Shown here: piece after piece, positions 8,200 to 14,548 of the stretch
Layout of the letters: each line of letters begins with the position of its first letter
Position numbering within the stretch: position 1 is the stretch's first letter
NCBI GenBank assembly: GCA_937907485.1
Contig: CALESR010000066.1
Span: 1-15,716, forward strand
Length of the DNA stretch: 15,716 nucleotides
Reading direction: 5' to 3'
From: an uncultured Paracoccaceae bacterium
GTDB taxonomy: Bacteria > Pseudomonadota > Alphaproteobacteria > Rhodobacterales > Rhodobacteraceae
Program-made: the position numbers and the translations under genes
Notes under the pieces: generated by a model
What the model was told of the DNA's origin: nothing
Databases searched by the model: none
Seen by the model: only the letters and a program-made list of their open reading frames with translations

Positions 8200-8223
8200 T
8201 TAGGGTGCGTGCTCGCACGCACC
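8200..8223 (+). repeat. REP-like unit B (TTAG foot)
   Basis: The palindrome at 8204-8223 is preceded by TTAG rather than GTAG. It is the only unit in the window with a changed foot. Confidence 0.78.
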
Positions 8224-8249
8224 ACCCGCCCGACTCCACCGGGCCACCC

Positions 8250-8273
8250 GTAGGGTGCGTGCCCGCACGCACC
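8250..8273 (+). repeat. REP-like unit C
   Basis: GTAG (8250-8253) precedes the palindrome at 8254-8273. The centre is CC instead of TC; both 9-nt arms are intact. Confidence 0.8.
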
Positions 8274-8299
8274 ACCCACCCGACTCCACCGGGCCGCCC

Positions 8300-8323
8300 G
8301 TAGGGTGCGTGCTCGCACGCACC
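8300..8323 (+). repeat. REP-like unit D
   Basis: GTAG (8300-8303) precedes the palindrome with TC centre at 8304-8323. It is identical in core to units 1 and 2 at the window start. Confidence 0.8.
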
Positions 8324-8351
8324 ATCCGCCCGACACCAACGGCCCACCCCG

Positions 8352-8375
8352 GTAGGGTGCGTGCTCGCACGCACC
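8352..8375 (+). repeat. REP-like unit E
   Basis: GTAG (8352-8355) precedes the palindrome at 8356-8375. It ends 11 bp from the stop codon of the minus-strand cysNC gene, where its hairpin could protect or end the mRNA. Confidence 0.8.
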
Positions 8376-8386
8376 ATCCGCCCCCC

Positions 8387-10300
8387 TTACGGGATCAACC
8401 GCGCCAGAATGATCGCCGCCGCCTCGTCAGGCGTCATCAGCGTGGTATCCACCCGGAGTTCAGGCTTCAGCGGTGGCTCATAGGGCGAATCGATGCCGGT
8501 AAAGTTCTTCAGCTTGCCCGAACGCGCCTTGGCATAGAGGCCCTTCACATCGCGCCCCTCGGCCACGCTCAGGGGGGTGTCGACGAAAACCTCGACAAAT
8601 TCCCCCTCGGCCATCATCGCCCGCACCATGTCGCGCTCGGCCCGGAACGGCGAGATGAAGGCCGTGATGACGATCAGCCCGGCGTCGGTCATCAGCTTGG
8701 CCACTTCGCCCACCCGGCGGATGTTTTCCACCCGGTCGGTCTCGGTAAAGCCCAGATCCTTGTTCAGCCCGTGGCGCACGTTGTCGCCGTCCAGCAAAAA
8801 GGTATGGCGGTTCATCCGCGCCAATTGCCGCTCCAACGCGTTTGCAATCGTCGACTTTCCAGACCCCGACAAGCCCGTCAGCCAGACCACCGCCGGTTTC
8901 TGGTGCTTCATCGCCGCGTGGTGATCGCGCGAGATGTCCACCGCCTGCCAGTGGATATTCGTCGCACGGCGCAGGCTGAAATGGATGATCCCGGCGCCGA
9001 CCGTGCGGTTGGTCACCTTGTCGATCAGGATGAACCCACCCAGATCGCGGCTTTCGGCATAGGGCGCAAAAGGGATCTCGCGGTCAGTGGTCACCACCGC
9101 CACACCGATGGCGTTCAGGTCCAGCGTTTTCGCCGCCAGATGCTCCTGCGTGTTGACATCCACCTCATACTTCGGCGCGCCGACCTTGGCGCTGACCGTC
9201 TGCGTGCCCAGCTTCAGCCAATAGGCCCGGCCCGGCACCATCTCGACCTCGTCCATCCAGATGACGCTGGCCTCGAACTGGTCGGCCACCTCCAGCGGCG
9301 AGGCCGCCGCCACGATCACCTGCCCGCGCGAGCAGTCGATCTCGTCGGCCAGCGTCAGCGTGACCGATTCCCCCGCCACCGCCAGATCGCGGTCGCCCTC
9401 CATCGCCACGATGCGCGCCACCGTGCTGGTCTTGCCGCCCGGCAGCACCCGCACCGCATCGCCCGGCCGCACCGCGCCCGAGGCGATCATCCCGGCAAAA
9501 CCGCGAAAGTCGAGGTTCGGCCGGTTCACCCATTGCACCGGCAGCCGGAACGCCAGCGCCTGATCGGCGCTGACATTGACCTCGACAGCCTCCAGATGCG
9601 GCAACAGCGGGGTGCCGGTGAACCACGGCATGTTCGCACTGGGCGCGGTGATATTGTCGCCCTTGAAGCCCGAGATCGGGATCGGTGTGAACTCGGTGAT
9701 GCCGATGCGGCTGGCAAAGTCCCGGTAATCGGCCACGATCCGCTCGAACACCGCCGGATCATAGCCCACCAGATCCATCTTGTTCACCGCCAGCACGACA
9801 TGACGGATGCCCAGCAGATGCACCAGATAGGAATGCCGCCGGGTCTGCGTCAGCACCCCCTTGCGCGCGTCGATCAGGATCACCGCCAGATCAGCGGTCG
9901 AGGCCCCGGTGACCATGTTGCGGGTATACTGCTCATGGCCGGGGGTGTCGGCGACGATGAACTTGCGCTTTTCGGTGGCGAAAAACCGATAGGCCACATC
10001 GATGGTGATGCCCTGCTCGCGCTCGGCGGCGAGGCCGTCAACCAGAAGGGCAAAGTCGATCGCATCGCCCTGCGTGCCGACGCGCTTTGAATCGGCCTCC
10101 AGCGCCGCCAGTTGATCCTCGAAGATCATCTTGGAATCATACAGCAACCGCCCGATCAGCGTGCTTTTCCCGTCATCCACCGACCCGCAGGTGATGAAGC
10201 GCAGCATGGTCTTGTGCTGGTGGGTCTGCAGATACTGGTCGATGTTCTCGGCGATCATCGCATCGGTGACATAGACCGGGGCCTTGGGGTCGGTGGCCAT
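8387..10300 (-). CDS. cysNC: Bifunctional sulfate adenylyltransferase subunit 1 / APS kinase
   Basis: 637 aa. The N-terminal ~440 residues are the GTPase subunit of ATP sulfurylase: G1 GSVDDGKST (39-47), G3 DTPGHEQ (118-124) and G4 NKMD (173-176), then two β-barrel domains to about 440. The C-terminal ~170 residues are APS kinase, with P-loop GLSGSGKST (476-484), the DGDNVRHGL motif (504-512) and a late KNFTGIDSPYE segment (598-608). With CysD the first part makes APS from ATP and sulfate, driven by GTP hydrolysis; the second part phosphorylates APS to PAPS. All of this is cytoplasmic. The start codon shares one base with the cysD stop (TGATG), implying coupled translation in an operon. The product could feed cysteine synthesis or sulfation (NodPQ-like); no reductase or sulfotransferase gene is present here to decide. 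The stop is followed closely by REP-like hairpins. Confidence 0.97.
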   Translation of the reverse strand: MATDPKAPVYVTDAMIAENIDQYLQTHQHKTMLRFITCGSVDDGKSTLIGRLLYDSKMIFEDQLAALEADSKRVGTQGDAIDFALLVDGLAAEREQGITIDVAYRFFATEKRKFIVADTPGHEQYTRNMVTGASTADLAVILIDARKGVLTQTRRHSYLVHLLGIRHVVLAVNKMDLVGYDPAVFERIVADYRDFASRIGITEFTPIPISGFKGDNITAPSANMPWFTGTPLLPHLEAVEVNVSADQALAFRLPVQWVNRPNLDFRGFAGMIASGAVRPGDAVRVLPGGKTSTVARIVAMEGDRDLAVAGESVTLTLADEIDCSRGQVIVAAASPLEVADQFEASVIWMDEVEMVPGRAYWLKLGTQTVSAKVGAPKYEVDVNTQEHLAAKTLDLNAIGVAVVTTDREIPFAPYAESRDLGGFILIDKVTNRTVGAGIIHFSLRRATNIHWQAVDISRDHHAAMKHQKPAVVWLTGLSGSGKSTIANALERQLARMNRHTFLLDGDNVRHGLNKDLGFTETDRVENIRRVGEVAKLMTDAGLIVITAFISPFRAERDMVRAMMAEGEFVEVFVDTPLSVAEGRDVKGLYAKARSGKLKNFTGIDSPYEPPLKPELRVDTTLMTPDEAAAIILARLIP

Positions 10301-11205
10301 CAGAAATACCCTTCCTGCTTTTTCTTCTCCATCGAGGCCGCCTGATCGTGGTCGATGGCCCGGCCCTGCCGCTCGGATGTGGTGGTCAGCAGCATCTCCT
10401 GAATGACCTCGGGCAGGGTCTGCGCCGCGCTTTCCACCGCCCCGGTCAAGGGATAGCAGCCCAAGGTGCGGAACCGCACATTGCGCATCACCGGGACCTC
10501 GCCGGGCGCCAGCGGGAAACGGTCATCATCCACCATCAGGATCAGCCCGCCGCGTTCCACCGTGGGCCTTGGCTGCGCGAAGTAAAGCGGAACGATCTCA
10601 ATGCCTTCCAGATGGATGTATTGCCAGATGTCCAGTTCCGTCCAGTTCGAGATCGGGAACACCCGCATCGACTCGCCCTTGGCCTTGCGCGCGTTGTAAA
10701 GCCGCCAGAGTTCCGGGCGCTGGTTCTTCGGATCCCAGCGATGATTGGCCGAGCGGAAGGAAAACACCCGCTCCTTGGCGCGGCTCTTCTCCTCGTCGCG
10801 CCGCGCGCCGCCAAAGGCCGCGTCAAAGCCATAGTGATCCAGCGCCTGCTTCAGCCCCTCGGTCTTCCACATGTCGGTGTGCAGCCCGCCGTGGTCAAAC
10901 GGGTTGATGCCCTGCGCCACCGCCTCGGGGTTCTGATAGACCAGCAATTCCATCCCGGCCTGCGCCGCAGCCCGGTCGCGCAGCGCATACATGTCGCGGA
11001 ATTTCCACGTCGTATCGACATGCAGCAGGGCAAAGGGCGGCGGCGCGGGAAAGAACGCCTTTTTCGCCAGATGCAGCATCACCGCCGAATCCTTGCCGAC
11101 GGAATACAGCATGACCGGGTTTTCCGCCTCGGCCACCACCTCGCGCAGGATATGGATGCTCTCGGCCTCCAGACGCTGCAGATGGGTCAGGGTTTTCAGG
11201 GACAT
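10300..11205 (-). CDS. cysD: Sulfate adenylyltransferase subunit 2
   Basis: 301 aa starting at MSLKTLTHLQ. This start is preferred over an ATG 12 nt upstream because GAGG lies 6 nt before it and the protein then begins as usual for CysD. The PP-loop ATP-binding motif SVGKDS is at residues 35-40, and the family C-terminus SMEKKKQEGYF closes the protein. It is the catalytic adenylyl-transferring subunit of the ATP sulfurylase heterodimer, forming APS from sulfate and ATP together with the GTPase CysN. Length is normal for the family. It is the first gene of a two-gene minus-strand operon and is transcribed divergently from a LuxR-type regulator, with an 83-bp shared intergenic region. Confidence 0.97.
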   Translation of the reverse strand: MSLKTLTHLQRLEAESIHILREVVAEAENPVMLYSVGKDSAVMLHLAKKAFFPAPPPFALLHVDTTWKFRDMYALRDRAAAQAGMELLVYQNPEAVAQGINPFDHGGLHTDMWKTEGLKQALDHYGFDAAFGGARRDEEKSRAKERVFSFRSANHRWDPKNQRPELWRLYNARKAKGESMRVFPISNWTELDIWQYIHLEGIEIVPLYFAQPRPTVERGGLILMVDDDRFPLAPGEVPVMRNVRFRTLGCYPLTGAVESAAQTLPEVIQEMLLTTTSERQGRAIDHDQAASMEKKKQEGYF

Positions 11206-11232
11206 TCGGGGCCTCATGATGCGTTTTCCGGG

Positions 11233-11260
11233 CAGATAGCAGCGCTACGCGCCTTGCGAA
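11233..11260 (-). promoter_or_regulatory. Candidate σ70-type promoter for cysD
   Basis: On the minus strand, TTCGCA (11260-11255) and TATCTG (11238-11233) are 16 bp apart, weak matches to -35 and -10 boxes. The predicted start would leave a leader of about 20 nt containing the GAGG site. The -35 overlaps that of the proposed divergent luxR promoter. Read by eye only. Confidence 0.3.
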
Positions 11261-11281
11261 CCCCCCATTTGGGGGTAAACT
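11254..11281 (+). promoter_or_regulatory. Candidate promoter for the LuxR-type gene
   Basis: TTGCGA (11254-11259) and TAAACT (11276-11281) are 16 bp apart, each a 4/6 match to the σ70 boxes. The -10 ends only 7 bp before the ATG at 11289 and no ribosome binding site is evident, so a leaderless mRNA is possible. Confidence 0.35.
11262..11275. promoter_or_regulatory. CCCCC-ATTT-GGGGG inverted repeat, possible operator
   Basis: A 5-bp inverted repeat with a 4-nt centre sits in the divergent cysD-luxR region, inside the spacer of the proposed luxR promoter and next to the proposed cysD -35. The position suits autoregulation by the LuxR-type protein or control by another factor. No binder is known. 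Confidence 0.4.
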
Positions 11282-11288
11282 GAACGGC

Positions 11289-12269
11289 ATGAGCACCGCC
11301 TCCGAAGAAACCGACGTGATCCGCGCCCTGCACGCCACCGCGCGGCCCGTGGCCGAGGGTTGGCCGGGCGCGCTGGCGCGGCTCGCCATGCTGCTGCGCG
11401 CGACCTCGGCATGGCTGCAGATCGACGCCGACGGGCAAAGACAGGTCTGGCACCTCGGCCCGGATACAGTCCTGCCGCCGCCCGACACCCTGCACCACCT
11501 GCGCCCCGGCCGGGTCTATGCCCGCGATGACCTGCCCGGCACCCCGTTCCCAGGCCCGGCCCTGCGGATCCTGCGGATGCCGCTGCCCGAGGGCGCGCTG
11601 ACCCTCGCCATCTCGCGCCAAGGCCCCGATTTTCGCGCTGCCGACAGCGCGCAGATCGACCGCCTCGCCCCGCATCTGCAATCGGCGGCCGAGACCTGGA
11701 GCCAGCTGCGCCATGAGCGCGCCGTCGCCAACCGCACCAGCGCCCTCGCCCGCGCGCTGGGTGGCGGCTGGCTGGTGTTCGACACCGCCGCGCGCGTGAT
11801 CGAGGCCGATGCCACCGCGCGCCGCCTGCTGCCGCTGACCGCCGACAAGAGCCTCGACATCCCGCAATCGCGCGCCCTGCGCGCCGCTGTCGAAGCCGCG
11901 ACCAGCGCCGATCCACGCCCCGGCCTGCTGACCCTCAGCCGCGCGCCGCTGCTGCAACTGGCGGTGCTGCCGCAGGGCACGGGCCGCGCCCTCGGCCTGC
12001 TGCGCGCCGCCCCGCAGGCCACCGACCTGCCGCCCAGCGCCCTCGCCGCCCTCGGCCTGACCCGCGCCGAGGCCCGGCTCGCCACCCTGCTGGCCGACGG
12101 CGACAGCCTGACCAGCGCCGCTGCCAAACTGGGCTGGAGTGTCGAGACCGCCCGCTCGACCTCGAAACAGATCTTCGCCCGCCTCGGCCTCGACGGTCAG
12201 GGCGCCCTGCTGCGGCTGATCCACAGCGGCGCGCTCTGGCTGACGGACGGAGCGGTTCACCGCGCCTGA
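11289..12269 (+). CDS. LuxR-type helix-turn-helix transcriptional regulator
   Basis: 326 aa. The C-terminal residues 257-310 form a LuxR/GerE-type DNA-binding domain: LTRAEARLATLLADG, then AAAKLGWSVETARSTSKQIFARLG, aligning with the usual LT.RE...L..G and IA..L..S..TV..H...I..KLG pattern. The ~250-residue N-terminal part has no receiver Asp pattern that I recognise and no autoinducer-domain signature. It could be a PAS/GAF-like sensor, but this is a guess. Ala/Leu/Arg-rich composition fits the local GC content. It is divergent from cysD and 76 bp upstream of a kinase gene on the same strand, so either may be a target. It is a cytoplasmic DNA-binding protein; the signal is unknown. The start is the first ATG available and lacks a clear ribosome binding site. 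Confidence 0.85.
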   Translation: MSTASEETDVIRALHATARPVAEGWPGALARLAMLLRATSAWLQIDADGQRQVWHLGPDTVLPPPDTLHHLRPGRVYARDDLPGTPFPGPALRILRMPLPEGALTLAISRQGPDFRAADSAQIDRLAPHLQSAAETWSQLRHERAVANRTSALARALGGGWLVFDTAARVIEADATARRLLPLTADKSLDIPQSRALRAAVEAATSADPRPGLLTLSRAPLLQLAVLPQGTGRALGLLRAAPQATDLPPSALAALGLTRAEARLATLLADGDSLTSAAAKLGWSVETARSTSKQIFARLGLDGQGALLRLIHSGALWLTDGAVHRA

Positions 12270-12290
12270 CCCCCACATCCCGCCACGCCT

Positions 12291-12319
12291 TTGACGGACA
12301 CCGCCGCTTGGCCTATGCA
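12291..12319 (+). promoter_or_regulatory. Candidate promoter for the BadF-like kinase gene
   Basis: TTGACG (12291-12296), a 5/6 match to the -35 box, is separated by 17 bp from TATGCA (12314-12319), a weak -10. It lies between the luxR stop and the kinase start. A GGGGTGA sequence at 12336-12342 could serve as the ribosome binding site. The kinase may thus be transcribed separately from the regulator. Confidence 0.35.
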
Positions 12320-12345
12320 TCAAGCCGGGCAAACCGGGGTGAACG

Positions 12346-13233
12346 ATGCTGTTTGTGGGCGTGGATGTCGGCGGCTCGGCCAGCCGCTGGGCCAGTTGCG
12401 ATGCGACGGGGGCACTGCTGGCGCGCGGCGAAAGCACCGGCGCCACCGGGCTGACCTTCGACCCCGCCGCCCGCGCGCGTCTGACCGCCGCGCTCGGCCC
12501 GATCCGCCGCGCCAACCCGGGCCTTGCGGGCGCCTTCCTCGGCATGACCGGCGCCGGGTTCGCCGCCGATCCCGATCTGCACAGCCTCGTGGCCGAGGCG
12601 CTGGGCCTGCCAAGGGCGCAGGTCACGGTGGTCAACGACATGGTGCTGGCACACCGCGCGGTGTTCGCCGACGGTCACGGCCATCTGGTCAGCGCCGGCA
12701 CCGGCTCGGTCGGGTTCTCGATGCGCGACGGGGCGTTTACCCTCGTCGGCGGACGCGGCACGCTGATCGACGACGGCGGCTCGGCCGCCTGGATCGCGCT
12801 GCGGGCGCTCGACACCCTCTGGCGGGTGATCGACGAGCACGGGCACCCCACGGGCGCCGAGATCCTCGCCGCCGCGCTGTTCACCGCCATGGGCGGCAGC
12901 GATTGGGAGGCCACGCGGCGCTATGTCTATGGCCAGAGCCGGGGCGAAATCGGCACCCTCGCCCGCGCGGTGGCCGAGGCCGCGCAGCAGGGCGACCCCA
13001 CGGCGTTGGAGCTGATGCAGCGCGCCGGGCGCGAACTCGCCCGCCTCGCCCGGGCCTTGGTGGTGCGCGGCGGCCCTGCGCCGGTGGCGGTGATCGGCGG
13101 CGTGCTCGACCTGCACCCGGCGCTGCGCGCGGCCCTCATCGCCGCCACGCCGGGCCTGTCCCTCGATTTCCCGCAGCCCGACGCGCCGCTCACCGCGGCC
13201 CGCCTCGCCCGCGCCGCCGCCTTGCCCGGCTGA
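12346..13233 (+). CDS. BadF/BadG-type ASKHA ATPase, N-acetylglucosamine kinase-like
   Basis: 295 aa, typical length for bacterial GlcNAc/glucosamine kinase-like members of the BadF/BadG/BcrA/BcrD family. ASKHA-fold motifs are visible: phosphate-1 VDVGGSASR (6-14), a VNDM segment with a candidate catalytic Asp98, phosphate-2 SAGTGSVG (116-123), DDGGSAAW (142-149), and an adenosine-site VIGGVL (249-254). The likely reaction is ATP-dependent phosphorylation of an amino sugar, perhaps salvaged from cell wall turnover. The family also contains activators of 2-hydroxyacyl-CoA dehydratases, but those carry cysteines for an iron-sulfur cluster that I do not see. It follows the LuxR-type gene by 76 bp on the same strand and ends in a hairpin-rich gap. 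No transporter or deaminase gene is adjacent to confirm the substrate. Confidence 0.85.
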   Translation: MLFVGVDVGGSASRWASCDATGALLARGESTGATGLTFDPAARARLTAALGPIRRANPGLAGAFLGMTGAGFAADPDLHSLVAEALGLPRAQVTVVNDMVLAHRAVFADGHGHLVSAGTGSVGFSMRDGAFTLVGGRGTLIDDGGSAAWIALRALDTLWRVIDEHGHPTGAEILAAALFTAMGGSDWEATRRYVYGQSRGEIGTLARAVAEAAQQGDPTALELMQRAGRELARLARALVVRGGPAPVAVIGGVLDLHPALRAALIAATPGLSLDFPQPDAPLTAARLARAAALPG

Positions 13234-13247
13234 CCCTTTCGGCAAGG
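13220..13247 (+). terminator. Inverted repeat spanning the kinase stop codon
   Basis: CCTTGCC (13220-13226) and GGCAAGG (13241-13247) form a 7-bp stem around the stop codon. Alternative stems exist (CCCTT 13234-13238 with AAGGG 13244-13248; TGACCC 13231-13236 with GGGTCA 13251-13256). No T-run follows, so the terminator role is tentative. Confidence 0.35.
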
Positions 13248-13271
13248 GCGGGGTCACGCCCAACCCGGGTC

Positions 13272-13318
13272 AGGGGGGCATTCTGCCCCCCTCGGCCTGC
13301 GGCCTCACCCCCCTGAGG
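13272..13318. repeat. G/C-tract hairpins, probable dispersed intergenic repeat
   Basis: AGGGGGGCA-TTC-TGCCCCCCT (13272-13292) is a perfect 9-bp hairpin. It is followed by GGCC-TGC-GGCC and by CCTCA-CCCCCC-TGAGG (13303-13318). The first G-tract could pair with either C-tract, giving alternative folds. The block, with the following ATAGTTGAGGCACAAAGAG, resembles intergenic sequence I remember as recurrent in Rhodobacteraceae genomes. It may end the kinase transcript. The rest of 13319-13414 shows no gene. Confidence 0.5.
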
Positions 13319-13414
13319 ATAGTTGAGGCACAAAGAGAGGCGCGGCGCATCGGCTTGACGCCGGGCCGCACTGCCCCCTTGCCCCGGCCGGGTCTTTCGC
13401 CCAGTCTGCGCGCC

Positions 13415-14548
13415 ATGTCCGACGCCTTTCGCCTGTTGCATTCCGCCGATCTCCACCTCGGGCGCCAGTTCGGCAATTTGCCCGAGGCGGTGCGCTTTCG
13501 GCTGATCGAGGCGCGTCATCAGATTCTGCCGCGGCTGGCGCGGGCTGCGCGCGAGTCGGGCGCGCGCGACATCCTGCTGGCGGGCGACACCTTTGACAGC
13601 GAGACGCCCAGTGCCGCCGTGTGGAAGCAGGCCTTGAACGCGATGGCCGCCGCGGCGGATCTGCGCTGGTGGCTGCTGCCGGGCAATCATGATTCCCTCG
13701 CCGCCGAGCCCCTGTGGGAGGCGCTCGCCCGCCATGCGCCGCCCAACCTGCATCTGGTGGTCGAGCCCGCGCCTGTCGATCTGGCGCCCGGCGTCGTGCT
13801 GTTGCCCGCGCCCTTGCCACGACGGCGGCCCGGGCGTGACCTGACGCGCTGGATGGCCGAGGCCGCCACGCCCGAAGGCGCGCTGCGACTGGGCCTCGCG
13901 CATGGGCCGGTGCTGGACTTCGCCGAGGAGGGCAGCGCCGCCGACGGCACCATCGCGCCGGACCGGGCGCGGCTGGCCGGGCTCGATTATCTGGCGCTGG
14001 GCGACTGGCATGGGGCGATGCAGATCGACCCGCGCACCGCCTATTCCGGCACGCCCGAGGCCGAGGGGTTTCGCCATGCCGGGCGGGGCATGGCGCTGGC
14101 CGTCGCGCTGCGCCCCGGTGCGCTGCCCGAGGTGGCGCGCCTGCCGCTGGGCCAATTCCATTGGGCCGAGGTGGTGCTGCCGCTGGTGCCCGGGCTCGAC
14201 CCGCTGGCCGCGTTTTCGGCCTTGCTGCCCATCGATGCCGCCGAGCGGCGCGACCATCTGCTGCGCATCCGGGCCTCGGGCCGGGCGTCATTGGCCGCGC
14301 ATCAGGCGCTGCAACGGGCGGCCGAGGACGCTGCGCCGGATTTCGCGCATTTCCGCCTCGACACGACCGCACTGGAGGTCGAACTGGCGGCCGGCGATCT
14401 GGACTCGCTCGACCACAGTGGCGCCCTGCGCAATGCCGCCGAGGCACTGGCCGCCGAGGCCGCCGATCCCACCCTGCCGCCCGAAACCCGCCGCATCGCC
14501 GCCGGGGCGCTGACCCGGCTGCAGGCCTTGCTGGACACCGGCGCATGA
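13415..14548 (+). CDS. SbcD/YhaO-like metallophosphoesterase (DNA repair nuclease)
   Basis: 377 aa starting at MSDAFRLLHSADLHLG. An ATG 60 nt upstream was rejected because it would add a non-homologous Pro-rich leader derived from the repeat region. All five calcineurin-type metal-binding blocks are present: DLH (Asp12, His14), GDTFD (57-61), GNHD (90-93), AHG (His163) and GDWHG (196-200). This is the pattern of the SbcD/Mre11 exonuclease family. The C-terminal ~130 residues fit the capping or partner-binding region. It is about the size of SbcD and YhaO. Its stop overlaps the start of an SbcC/YhaN-like ATPase by 4 nt (ATGA), the usual arrangement for a nuclease-ATPase complex acting on DNA ends or hairpins in the cytoplasm. 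The ribosome binding site is weak. Calling it SbcD itself rather than YhaO-like would be over-precise. Confidence 0.88.
   Translation: MSDAFRLLHSADLHLGRQFGNLPEAVRFRLIEARHQILPRLARAARESGARDILLAGDTFDSETPSAAVWKQALNAMAAAADLRWWLLPGNHDSLAAEPLWEALARHAPPNLHLVVEPAPVDLAPGVVLLPAPLPRRRPGRDLTRWMAEAATPEGALRLGLAHGPVLDFAEEGSAADGTIAPDRARLAGLDYLALGDWHGAMQIDPRTAYSGTPEAEGFRHAGRGMALAVALRPGALPEVARLPLGQFHWAEVVLPLVPGLDPLAAFSALLPIDAAERRDHLLRIRASGRASLAAHQALQRAAEDAAPDFAHFRLDTTALEVELAAGDLDSLDHSGALRNAAEALAAEAADPTLPPETRRIAAGALTRLQALLDTGA

Larger units (their letters stand above)
8155..8375. repeat. Array of five REP-like palindromes at ~50-bp spacing
   Basis: Five copies of a 20-bp palindrome start at 8155, 8204, 8254, 8304 and 8356 (spacings 49, 50, 50 and 52). 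The intervening bases are also repeated (CCGCCCGACTCCACCGGGCC and variants), so this is a degenerating tandem repeat of about 50 bp. Four units point the same way; the first is inverted. The array fills the 367-bp gap between the 3' end of cysNC and the start of the DUF2126 gene. No gene is supported in it. Confidence 0.9.

Noticed and set aside
5881..8253. 790-codon open frame on the plus strand opposite the DUF2126 gene
   Set aside because: It lies almost wholly antisense to a well-supported protein. Its Arg/Gln/His/Gly-rich translation has no family features and is the usual by-product of GC-rich coding DNA.
8155..8375. CRISPR array, suggested by a ~20-bp repeat at regular ~50-bp spacing
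   Set aside because: The repeats are full palindromes with a GTAG flank, the intervening sequences resemble one another rather than being unique, one unit is inverted, and no cas gene is present.
8255..10090. 611-codon open frame on the plus strand opposite cysNC
   Set aside because: It begins inside the REP array and then runs antisense to the cysNC gene, with no recognisable domain.
11214..12641. 475-codon minus-strand open frame across the LuxR-type gene and the kinase start
   Set aside because: It crosses two well-supported plus-strand genes and the gap between them, and the translation is low-complexity Gly/Ala/Gln/Arg.
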